A model generated the notes under the pieces. That model had not been told where the DNA came from. It ran no database searches and saw only the letters and a list, made by a program, of their open reading frames with translations. DNA of 5,526 nt, from positions 1-5,526 of the forward strand of contig JAPPHP010000205.1 in the NCBI GenBank assembly GCA_028821035.1, in the 5' to 3' direction. Positions 1-5,330 of the stretch are shown here, in pieces. The position numbers and the translations under genes were made by a program. Numbering within the stretch: position 1 is the first letter of the stretch; each line of letters starts with the position of its first letter. The stretch is from Gammaproteobacteria bacterium. GTDB lineage: Bacteria > Pseudomonadota > Gammaproteobacteria > Pseudomonadales > Azotimanducaceae.

Positions 1-311
1 AGCACGTCGACATCGACGAGAGCATGATCCGGGCCATCGCCAAGCAGGCGGAGGCGGAGCGCGAACGGCGCGCGAAGGTCATCCACGCCGACGGCGAGTT
101 CCAGGCCGCCGAACGCCTCGTCGAAGCGGCCGAGCGCCTCTCGGGGCAGCCGACCTCCATGCAGCTCCGCTACCTGCAAACCCTCACGGAAATCGCCGGC
201 GAGAAGTCGTCCACCATCGTCTTCCCGTTGCCGGTGAACGTCATGGACTCGCTGCAGCGGCTACTCGGCGCAGCCCCCGACGCAGGAACCGAGGACGAGC
301 CTGCCGCATGA
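1..311 (+). CDS. Slipin (SPFH/band 7, stomatin-like) protein, C-terminal part
   Basis: The gene enters from the left edge in the frame whose first full codon is at 3 and ends with TGA at 309-311, so about 102 C-terminal residues are visible. They match the end of bacterial and archaeal slipins. First comes a charged Ala/Glu/Arg helix (AKQAEAERERRAKVIHADGE) that in this family forms the coiled coil used for oligomerisation. Next come a conserved stretch around LQLRYLQTLTEIA-type residues and the hydrophobic STIVFPLPV strand. The tail is acidic and Ala/Pro-rich. Slipins are membrane-anchored scaffold proteins of about 250 residues, often encoded beside an NfeD-type protease partner; the membrane anchor, the SPFH core and any nfeD gene lie outside the window. 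The ATG at 24 is internal to the gene and is not its start. The family call is firm; the cellular role here is unknown. Confidence 0.88.
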   Translation, partial: HVDIDESMIRAIAKQAEAERERRAKVIHADGEFQAAERLVEAAERLSGQPTSMQLRYLQTLTEIAGEKSSTIVFPLPVNVMDSLQRLLGAAPDAGTEDEPAA

Positions 312-317
312 GGAACC

Positions 318-346
318 GTACGTCCCGGCGCAGCGCCGGGACGTAC
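318..346. terminator. Perfect 13-bp stem-loop between convergent genes
   Basis: Arms 318-330 (GTACGTCCCGGCG) and 334-346 are exact reverse complements around a 3-nt loop, CAG. The hairpin begins 6 nt after the slipin stop and ends 16 nt before the stop of the minus-strand crotonase, which is where a bidirectional terminator would sit. Neither flank has a clear T tract, so it is not a textbook intrinsic terminator. It could instead act as an RNA 3'-end stabiliser or be one copy of a dispersed palindrome. Confidence 0.6.
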
Positions 347-362
347 CGACACCACCGCGGGC

Positions 363-1199
363 TCAACGCCCCCTGAAGACGGGCTGCTGCTTGTTGACGA
401 AGGCCTCGGCCGCCGCGCGATGGTCCTCGGAGAGCCCCGCGTGGACATGGTGCGTGGCCTCGAGGTCCAGGCACTCGATCACGTCGGCGCCCATGGCCGC
501 CCGGTTCAGGTTCTCCTTCATGTAGCGGTACGCGATGGGCGGGCCGTCCGCCAGGCGCCGCGCCAGGGCCATCGTCTCCTGTTCCAGCGCATCCGCCGGG
601 AACACGAAGTTCGCGAGTCCGAGACGCTCGCACTCTTCCGCGCCGACGCGATCCGACAGGTAATAGAGTTCCCGCGCTTTCGCAGACCCCACCAGGTGGC
701 TCAGGAAGTACGTGCCGCCGTAGTCGCCGCTGAAGCCGACGCGCGCGAACGCGGTCGTGATGAACGCGCTGTCCGCCATGGTGCGCAGGTCCGCGGCCAG
801 GGCGATGGCGAGCCCGGCGCCCGCCGCCGGCCCTGGCAGCATCGCGATGACCGGCTTCGGCATCAGGTACATGCGTCCCGCGGTGTTGCGCTGGCTCAGC
901 CGCTGCGCGTGAATGCGTTCGTCGAGGGACGGCTCGTTGCCGGCGCTCGGGCCGCTGCCGCCGGCCGCCATGTTCTTGACGTCGCCCCCGGCGCAGAAGG
1001 CGCCGCCGGCGCCGGTGACGACGACGGCTCGTACGCTCGCCGACTGCTCGGCCACGTCGAGCGCGCGGGCGAGCCCCGCGGTCATCTCGTTCGACATGGC
1101 GTTGCGGGCCGCCGGCCGGTTCAGGGTCATCACGGCCACGCCGTCTTCTTCGTACGCGAACAACTGCTCGGTACCGGTGTCGATCTCGACTCTGCTCAT
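363..1199 (-). CDS. Enoyl-CoA hydratase/isomerase family protein (PaaG-like)
   Basis: This is a full-length crotonase of 278 residues. The two oxyanion-hole regions are FCAGGDVK (68-75) and PGPAAGAG (122-129). The C-terminal helical part has the usual YMKENLNRA (226-234) and ends in FRGR. Aligned by eye with rat enoyl-CoA hydratase, both catalytic glutamates (E144, E164) are replaced: the first falls at Ala131, the second at Ala150/Phe151. The protein carries Asp159 in GFSGDYGGT, the position of the catalytic Asp of PaaG-type isomerases (PDCGGT in E. coli PaaG, from memory). A double-bond or epoxide isomerase acting on a CoA ester is therefore more likely than a classical hydratase. ATG at 1199 is preceded by AGGAGA with an 11-nt gap. 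It lies 51 nt downstream of the SMP-30 gene on the same strand and is probably co-transcribed with it. The substrate cannot be read from the sequence. Confidence 0.9.
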   Translation of the reverse strand: MSRVEIDTGTEQLFAYEEDGVAVMTLNRPAARNAMSNEMTAGLARALDVAEQSASVRAVVVTGAGGAFCAGGDVKNMAAGGSGPSAGNEPSLDERIHAQRLSQRNTAGRMYLMPKPVIAMLPGPAAGAGLAIALAADLRTMADSAFITTAFARVGFSGDYGGTYFLSHLVGSAKARELYYLSDRVGAEECERLGLANFVFPADALEQETMALARRLADGPPIAYRYMKENLNRAAMGADVIECLDLEATHHVHAGLSEDHRAAAEAFVNKQQPVFRGR

Positions 1200-1210
1200 G
1201 GTGGGTGGTT

Positions 1211-1216
1211 TCTCCT
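1211..1216 (-). promoter_or_regulatory. Ribosome binding site of the crotonase gene
   Basis: The minus strand reads AGGAGA here, 11 nt before the ATG at 1199. The spacing is slightly long but there is no better candidate, and it supports that start. Confidence 0.5.
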
Positions 1217-1250
1217 GCTGTCCAAAGAGGGTGTGCTTTCGGAAGTTCCG

Positions 1251-2108
1251 TCAGGGAATCGGCACGCGCGCCGGCGGCACCGCGAGGCCCGCGACGTCCG
1301 TCCGGTGCCGGTAGACCGCGCCGACCCGCCCGCCCGGGGCGTCTCCCGAGCCCGTTACGATGTAGAGATCGCGCAGGTCGACGCCGCCGAAACAGACGCT
1401 CGTGCACATCGGCTGGGGGACTTCCACGTACTCGCGGAACGTGCCGTCCGGTTCGTAGACGCCGACGGCGCTACCGCCGGCGAGCGCCACCCAGACCGCC
1501 CCGTCCCGGGATACGACGAGCCCGTCCGGGGCGCCGCGTTCCGTGCGTACGAAGGGCGTCTTGTCGCCGAGGTCGCCGCCGTCCAGCACCGGGTACGAGA
1601 AGACGGTCTGGCGCCGGGAGTCGGAGTGGTAAAGCGTGCGCCCGTCGGGCGAGAAGCCGAGACCGTTGGTGAGTTCCACGTCGTGTCCGACGACGCGGGC
1701 GGAACCGTCGAGGTCGATCAGGTAGAGGTTCCCGGCCTGTGGCTCGCGGCCGTCCTCGAAGACCGGGCTCGCGCCCAGGGACCCGGCGTAGACCCGCCCC
1801 TCGGCGTCCGTGGTGATGTCGTTGTAGCCCACGTTGCCCTGGTCCGGGTCGCGGTCGAGCAGCGTCACGGTCGCGCTCCCGTCGAACCCCTTGTAGGAGA
1901 TGTTGCGGCCGCTGACGACCAGCCCGCCGGCGACGTGCGGCGACATCCCGCCGATGCCGCGCCGATGCTCGAACACCGTCGACACGGTGCCGTCGGAGGC
2001 CAGGGCGAACACGCCGCCGAACAGGACATCGCTGTAGATCAGGCCCCGGTCGTCGTCCCACACCGGCCCTTCGATCAGGCCGTATCCTTCCGTCAACCGC
2101 TCGGGCAA
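1251..2108 (-). CDS. SMP-30/gluconolactonase/LRE family protein
   Basis: This 285-residue protein has the size and landmarks of the SMP-30 six-bladed propeller family, which are divalent-metal lactonases and related hydrolases. Residues that by family comparison bind the metal are Glu13 (EGPVW), Asn148 (LTNGLGFSPDG) and Asp195 (GAPDG). Asn96 in GYNDI matches the conserved substrate-site Asn. Blade-like repeats such as GRVYAGS (104-110), GRTLYHSDS (156-164) and GAVWVALA (203-210) recur through the chain. There is no signal peptide, so it is probably cytoplasmic. The start is TTG at 2108: GGGAGG lies 7 nt upstream, and the second residue leads straight into the usual short N-terminus before EGPVW. 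It is the first gene of a minus-strand pair with the crotonase, and its promoter must lie in the divergent region to its right. Hydrolysis of a sugar or other lactone is the likely reaction; the substrate is unknown. Confidence 0.9.
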   Translation of the reverse strand: MPERLTEGYGLIEGPVWDDDRGLIYSDVLFGGVFALASDGTVSTVFEHRRGIGGMSPHVAGGLVVSGRNISYKGFDGSATVTLLDRDPDQGNVGYNDITTDAEGRVYAGSLGASPVFEDGREPQAGNLYLIDLDGSARVVGHDVELTNGLGFSPDGRTLYHSDSRRQTVFSYPVLDGGDLGDKTPFVRTERGAPDGLVVSRDGAVWVALAGGSAVGVYEPDGTFREYVEVPQPMCTSVCFGGVDLRDLYIVTGSGDAPGGRVGAVYRHRTDVAGLAVPPARVPIP

Positions 2109-2230
2109 GTTTCACCCTCCCACAGTACGCCCCAAGGGTCGGCTACCGAGTGCGCGGCGCCGCCCCGAAAACCGCCGCACCTTGTCATACCGACCCTTTG
2201 TAGGCAAGGTGGCGCGGCTTTCGCGGAATC
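2109..2230. promoter_or_regulatory. Divergent promoter/control region with two interlocking inverted repeats
   Basis: This is the only sizeable non-coding stretch, and both the leftward SMP-30 unit and the rightward dehydrogenase unit must start from it. It contains a 9-bp perfect inverted repeat, AAGGGTCGG (2134-2142) with CCGACCCTT (2190-2198). It also contains a 7-bp perfect inverted repeat, CACCTTG (2178-2184) with CAAGGTG (2205-2211). The right arm of the first lies in the loop of the second, so the two RNA foldings would compete or form a pseudoknot. TTGTCATACCG (2182-2192) fits the FCD-type GntR operator pattern TNGTNNNACNA except at its last base. TTGTCA (2182-2187) could also be a -35 box, but no good -10 follows. 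The function is inferred; the repeats are directly visible. Confidence 0.45.
2116..2121 (-). promoter_or_regulatory. Ribosome binding site fixing a TTG start for the SMP-30 gene
   Basis: The minus strand reads GGGAGG, followed by GTGAAAC and then TTG at 2108-2106. The 7-nt spacing is ideal. The GTG inside the spacer (2115-2113) is in another frame, so the TTG is the best-supported start. Confidence 0.65.
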
Positions 2231-3322
2231 GTGGGGGAAGCGTTGCTGATCGCATCCGAGCGGCTGGCCGACTTCGTGACGGCGATCTTCATTGCGGCGC
2301 GTACGCGGCCGGATTTCGCGCGGGAAACCGCCGAACACCTCGTCGCCGCGAACCTCAAGGGCCACGATTCCCACGGCGTCGGCATGGTGCCGAACTACGT
2401 TGACGCCATCGCGAACGGGCACCTCGCACACGATGCCGAAGCCGAGGTGCTCGAGGACCGCGGCGCGATCCTCCGCGTCGACGGCGGGTTCGGTTTCGGA
2501 CAGGTGGTGGGCCGCCAGGCGACGGATCTCGCGATCGAACGAGCGCGGGACACGGGCGTCGTCACCCTCGGGCTGCGCAACGCCCATCACCTCGGGCGCA
2601 TCGGCACGTACGGCGAGCGCTGTGCCCAGGCCGGATACGTCAGCCTCCACTTCGTCAACGTGACCGGACACGACCCGGTCGTCTCGCCGTTCGCGGGGCG
2701 CGAGGCGCGGCTCCTCACCAACCCGTTCTGCTGCGCCGTCCCGCGTGACGGCGAGCGTCCCGTGCTGCTCGACATGGCGACGAGCGCCATCGCCCTCGGC
2801 AAGGTGCGCGTGGCCTACATGAAGGAGGAGGCGGTGGCGGGCGACGCGCTCCTCGACGACGACGGCCGACCGACCACCGAGGCGCGATACCTGTACGAGG
2901 AGCCGAAGGGCTCGATCCGGCCCTTCGGCCTGCACAAGGGCTATGGGCTCGGCCTCGTGTGCGAACTGCTCGCCGGCGCACTCGCCGGGGAGCGCACCAT
3001 CCAGCCGAAGCACCCGCGGCCCAACGCGATCATCAATCACATGCTCATGATCGTCCTGGATCCGGACCTGTTCGGCGGGAGCGCGACCTTCGCCACCGAG
3101 GTCGAGGCGATGGCGGACTACCTGCGCGGTACCCCCGCCGCCGAAGGCCACGACCGGGTCCGCCTGCCAGGCGACCCCGAGGCGGAGTCCATGGAGCGGC
3201 GGCTCGCGCAGGGCATCCCGATCGACGACAACAGTTGGGCCGATATTCTGGCCGCAGCGGGCCGCGCGGGGCTTTCGGACGACGAGATCGATGCGTTGAC
3301 GTCGGCCGGGCGGGCCGGCTGA
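2231..3322 (+). CDS. Ldh2/malate dehydrogenase-family oxidoreductase (YbiC-like hydroxycarboxylate dehydrogenase)
   Basis: This is a complete 363-residue NAD(P)-dependent 2-hydroxyacid dehydrogenase of the Ldh2 type, a fold distinct from classical lactate and malate dehydrogenases. Diagnostic blocks are NLKGHDSHGVGM (41-52, family active-site His region), HHLGRIGTYGE (119-129), LTNPFC (162-167), LLDMATSAIALGK (179-191) and PFGLHKGYGLGL (231-242). The order and spacing match E. coli YbiC (HcxB) as I recall it, closer than to the malate or ureidoglycolate branches. It would interconvert a 2-hydroxy acid and a 2-oxo acid in the cytoplasm. The GTG at 2231 gives the same N-terminal length as YbiC but has no clear Shine-Dalgarno sequence. 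TTG at 2243, preceded by GGGGGA, is a credible alternative. It is the first gene of a three-gene rightward unit, divergent from the lactonase gene. The exact substrate is unresolved. Confidence 0.9.
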   Translation: MGEALLIASERLADFVTAIFIAARTRPDFARETAEHLVAANLKGHDSHGVGMVPNYVDAIANGHLAHDAEAEVLEDRGAILRVDGGFGFGQVVGRQATDLAIERARDTGVVTLGLRNAHHLGRIGTYGERCAQAGYVSLHFVNVTGHDPVVSPFAGREARLLTNPFCCAVPRDGERPVLLDMATSAIALGKVRVAYMKEEAVAGDALLDDDGRPTTEARYLYEEPKGSIRPFGLHKGYGLGLVCELLAGALAGERTIQPKHPRPNAIINHMLMIVLDPDLFGGSATFATEVEAMADYLRGTPAAEGHDRVRLPGDPEAESMERRLAQGIPIDDNSWADILAAAGRAGLSDDEIDALTSAGRAG

Positions 3323-3334
3323 CGTCCGACCGGT

Positions 3335-4375
3335 GTGCCTCAGATGACCGTCGCCACGTCCGCGACCACACTTGTCGGGACCGGCGTGCCAGGCCAGGCG
3401 CCGGACGGCCCGATCGGTACGGAAACAGCCATCGCGGAGCCCTTCGGCGTTGTACTCGACCGCCACGGCCACCTGTGTTTCTGCGACCTCGGCAACCACC
3501 GCATCCGCCGGGTAAACCGGCACACCCGTCGCATCGAAACCATCGTCGGGACGGGTCGCCCCGGTCATTCCGGCGACGGCGGCCCGGCGCTCGAGGCGGA
3601 CATCCGCGAACCGTACGAGATCCGCTTCGACCCGGCCGGCGACCTCTATTTCGTCGACATGCCCAGCCACGTCGTCCGCCGGGTCGCCGCGGACGGGAGC
3701 CGCATCGACACCATCGCGGGGACCGGCGAGGCCGGCTTCCACGGCGATGGCGGCCCCGCCACCCAAGCCGCGTTCCGACAGCCGCACAGCATCGAGATCG
3801 GGCCCGACGGCGCGCTATTCGTGGCGGACATCGGCAATCATCGGATTCGCCGGATCGATCCCGATACGGGCGTTGTCGAGACGTTCGCGGGCACCGGGGA
3901 GGAGGCGCCGGCGGTAGACGGCGGCGACATCGCGCACACCCCGCTGCACGGCCCACGGACCCTGGCCTTCGACGAGCATGGGGACCTGTACCTCACGCTG
4001 CGGGAGGGCAACGCCGTGTACCGGATCGACATGACAAGCCGCACGCTCCACCACGTCGCCGGCACCGGCCGGGGCGGCTACCGTGGCGACGGCGGCGATG
4101 CGAAGGCCGGGGACCTCGCCGGGCCCAAGGGCATCTCCGTGACCCGCGCCGCCGTCTACATCGCCGACACCGAGAGCCACACCGTCCGCCGCATCGACCG
4201 GCGCAGCGGCATCATCGCCACCGTCCTCGGCGACGGCACGCGCCATGACGGCCCCGACGGCGACCCGCTGCGGTGCGGGCTCGCCCGGCCCCATGGCGTG
4301 TTCGCGGACGGCAACGGGCGCGTATTCGTCGGCGACAGCGACAACCATCGGGTAAGGGTGCTGCAAACGCCATGA
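3335..4375 (+). CDS. NHL repeat protein, six-bladed beta-propeller
   Basis: This 346-residue protein is made almost entirely of six NHL-type repeats. The GTG/GDG turn that opens each blade begins at residues 14, 71, 128, 185, 242 and 298. The D..NH.(I/V)RR strand recurs at 51, 108, 165, 222, 278 and 334, giving a period of 56-57 residues. Blades 2, 3 and 5 also carry the G.GDGG module. Blade 4 is divergent: its strand reads LREGNAVYRI, without Asp or His. No signal peptide, membrane segment or extra catalytic domain is visible, so the propeller is the whole protein and is probably cytoplasmic. Such propellers bind ligands or proteins, and some are lyases or lactonases; nothing here picks one. 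It begins 12 nt after the dehydrogenase stop, so translation is probably coupled. GTG 3335 and the in-frame ATG 3344 are both possible starts, neither with a good Shine-Dalgarno sequence. Confidence 0.88.
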   Translation: MPQMTVATSATTLVGTGVPGQAPDGPIGTETAIAEPFGVVLDRHGHLCFCDLGNHRIRRVNRHTRRIETIVGTGRPGHSGDGGPALEADIREPYEIRFDPAGDLYFVDMPSHVVRRVAADGSRIDTIAGTGEAGFHGDGGPATQAAFRQPHSIEIGPDGALFVADIGNHRIRRIDPDTGVVETFAGTGEEAPAVDGGDIAHTPLHGPRTLAFDEHGDLYLTLREGNAVYRIDMTSRTLHHVAGTGRGGYRGDGGDAKAGDLAGPKGISVTRAAVYIADTESHTVRRIDRRSGIIATVLGDGTRHDGPDGDPLRCGLARPHGVFADGNGRVFVGDSDNHRVRVLQTP

Positions 4376-4390
4376 CCCCCACCCCACGCA

Positions 4391-4396
4391 GGGAGA
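4391..4396 (+). promoter_or_regulatory. Ribosome binding site of the NIPSNAP-like gene
   Basis: GGGAGA lies 7 nt before the ATG at 4404, in the 28-nt gap after the NHL gene. It is the clearest Shine-Dalgarno sequence in the rightward unit. Confidence 0.6.
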
Positions 4397-4403
4397 AGCA
4401 CGC

Positions 4404-5051
4404 ATGATCTACGAGGAACGCCGCATCCGCCTGCATCCGGGGAGTTTCGCCAACTATCGGACCTGGGCCCTGGAGACGCTGTGGCCGGAGCTCACCGCCG
4501 CCGGCCACCGCCCGCTCTGCGTGCTCAACGGGCTGATCGGCGCCCGGGCCGAAGAGGTCGTGTGCTTCAGCGGTTTCGAGGACTTCGACGCGTGGCAGGA
4601 CGCGCAGCCGCTCCTGGCCGGCGGCGCGGACGGCCCCCGGCAATGGATCGCGTCCGAGGAGGCGCGTCCCCTCCTCGCCTCGTCCTATCGCCCCACCGGG
4701 CCCACGCGTCCCGAGGACCGGCGGCCCGTCTACGGGCTGCGCCGCTGGTGGATCCGCCCAGAGGACTGGCTCACCTTCAACCGCCTTTCCTTCGAAGGCG
4801 TCTGGCCGCCGCTCGACCACATGGGCCACTGGGTGCTCGGACAGTTCCGCGACGCGGCCACCACCTCGCCGCTCGCGATCATCAACCTGGCCGGCTACCC
4901 CGACGTCGCCCACTGGCAGTACACGCGCAAACCGTCCGAGCACGACGTGCCCGCGGAACTGCTCGAGAAGTTCGCGACGCTCGGACGCGAGCGGAGCAAG
5001 CTGGTGCTGACGAGCTACGTGTGCCTGATGGCGGCGCACTGGCCGGACTGA
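4404..5051 (+). CDS. NIPSNAP-like protein with two tandem dimeric alpha-beta barrel domains
   Basis: The 215 residues look like two copies of a roughly 100-residue ferredoxin-like (dimeric alpha-beta barrel) unit, at about 1-95 and 109-208. Each starts with a strand (MIYEERRIRLHPGSF; YGLRRWWIRPEDWL), then a helix containing a Trp-Pro (LWPEL; VWPPL), a Gly-rich turn and a hydrophobic strand (EVVCFSGFEDFDAW; LAIINLAGYPDVAHW). The opening MIYE-R and its Pro-Gly turn are typical of bacterial NIPSNAP-family proteins. These proteins have no agreed enzymatic role and often sit in catabolic clusters. No signal peptide or membrane segment is seen. It is the last gene of the rightward unit, followed by a GC-rich hairpin. 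NIPSNAP is my best assignment; an EthD or antibiotic-monooxygenase-type domain of the same fold cannot be excluded by eye. Confidence 0.65.
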   Translation: MIYEERRIRLHPGSFANYRTWALETLWPELTAAGHRPLCVLNGLIGARAEEVVCFSGFEDFDAWQDAQPLLAGGADGPRQWIASEEARPLLASSYRPTGPTRPEDRRPVYGLRRWWIRPEDWLTFNRLSFEGVWPPLDHMGHWVLGQFRDAATTSPLAIINLAGYPDVAHWQYTRKPSEHDVPAELLEKFATLGRERSKLVLTSYVCLMAAHWPD

Positions 5052-5058
5052 GCGCACG

Positions 5059-5081
5059 GCGGGGGCCCGCTCGCCCCCCGC
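5059..5081. terminator. GC-rich hairpin between convergent genes
   Basis: GGGGGC (5061-5066) pairs with GCCCCC (5073-5078) around the loop CCGCTC. Two more G-C pairs form at the base if C5079 is bulged out. It lies 7 nt after the NIPSNAP-like stop and 7 nt before the end of the minus-strand vapC remnant, so it could terminate both. No T tract follows on either side, so termination is inferred from position. Confidence 0.4.
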
Positions 5082-5087
5082 GCAGTC

Positions 5088-5330
5088 TCAGGGTGTCTCG
5101 AGCGGGAGCAACTCGACGCCGTCGACGCTCGCGGCGCGGCGATCGAACGTGTACGGCGGCGGCGCGCCTTGCCGCCGCGCCGCGTACCCGAGGGCCGCGT
5201 CCGCAACGTCTTGGGCCTTCTCCAGGACAACGCCTTCCGTGGCAAGCAACTCCAGGAGAACCGAGGCGTTCGCGTGGCGCTCCGTAGAACCCGCTGAGCA
5301 CCCACACGAGTTCGTGTCGAGCGCGATCAC
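5088..5330 (-). pseudogene. vapC: Decayed VapC (PIN-domain ribonuclease toxin)
   Basis: An 80-codon frame starts with GTG at 5330. Intact VapC toxins are usually 125-140 residues and cut RNA with a cluster of acidic residues. The first seven residues, MIALDTN, are a perfect PIN start with the first catalytic Asp. The next 10-15 residues are nonsense, while another frame of the same DNA (5314-5281) reads HELVWVLSGFYG, the typical second PIN helix with its catalytic Glu. The original frame then regains family-like sequence (VLLELLATEGVVLEKAQDVA) and ends with YTFDRR and VELLP. About 30-40 codons after MIALDTN and about 12-16 codons around the expected DFADAL motif are missing. Two frame changes cancel out, which keeps the frame open. 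At least two catalytic acids are lost, so toxin activity is very unlikely. Its GTG overlaps the antitoxin stop by 4 nt. Confidence 0.78.

Noticed and set aside
2182..2210. Sigma-70 promoter from TTGTCA at 2182
   Set aside because: At 17-nt spacing the -10 position reads CAAGGT, a poor box; TAGGCA is only 13 nt away. It is not strong enough to call as a separate promoter.
420..2249. 609-codon + strand open frame
   Set aside because: It lies opposite both the crotonase and the SMP-30 gene, is rich in Arg/Val/Ala/His without any recognisable domain, and is explained by GC-rich third positions on the opposite strand.
2093..3787. 564-codon - strand open frame
   Set aside because: It is antisense to the dehydrogenase and to part of the NHL gene, has no family resemblance, and crosses the divergent promoter region; it is a shadow frame.
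2959..4248. 429-codon Arg/His/Pro-rich + strand frame
   Set aside because: It is an out-of-frame reading of the dehydrogenase and NHL genes with extremely biased composition.
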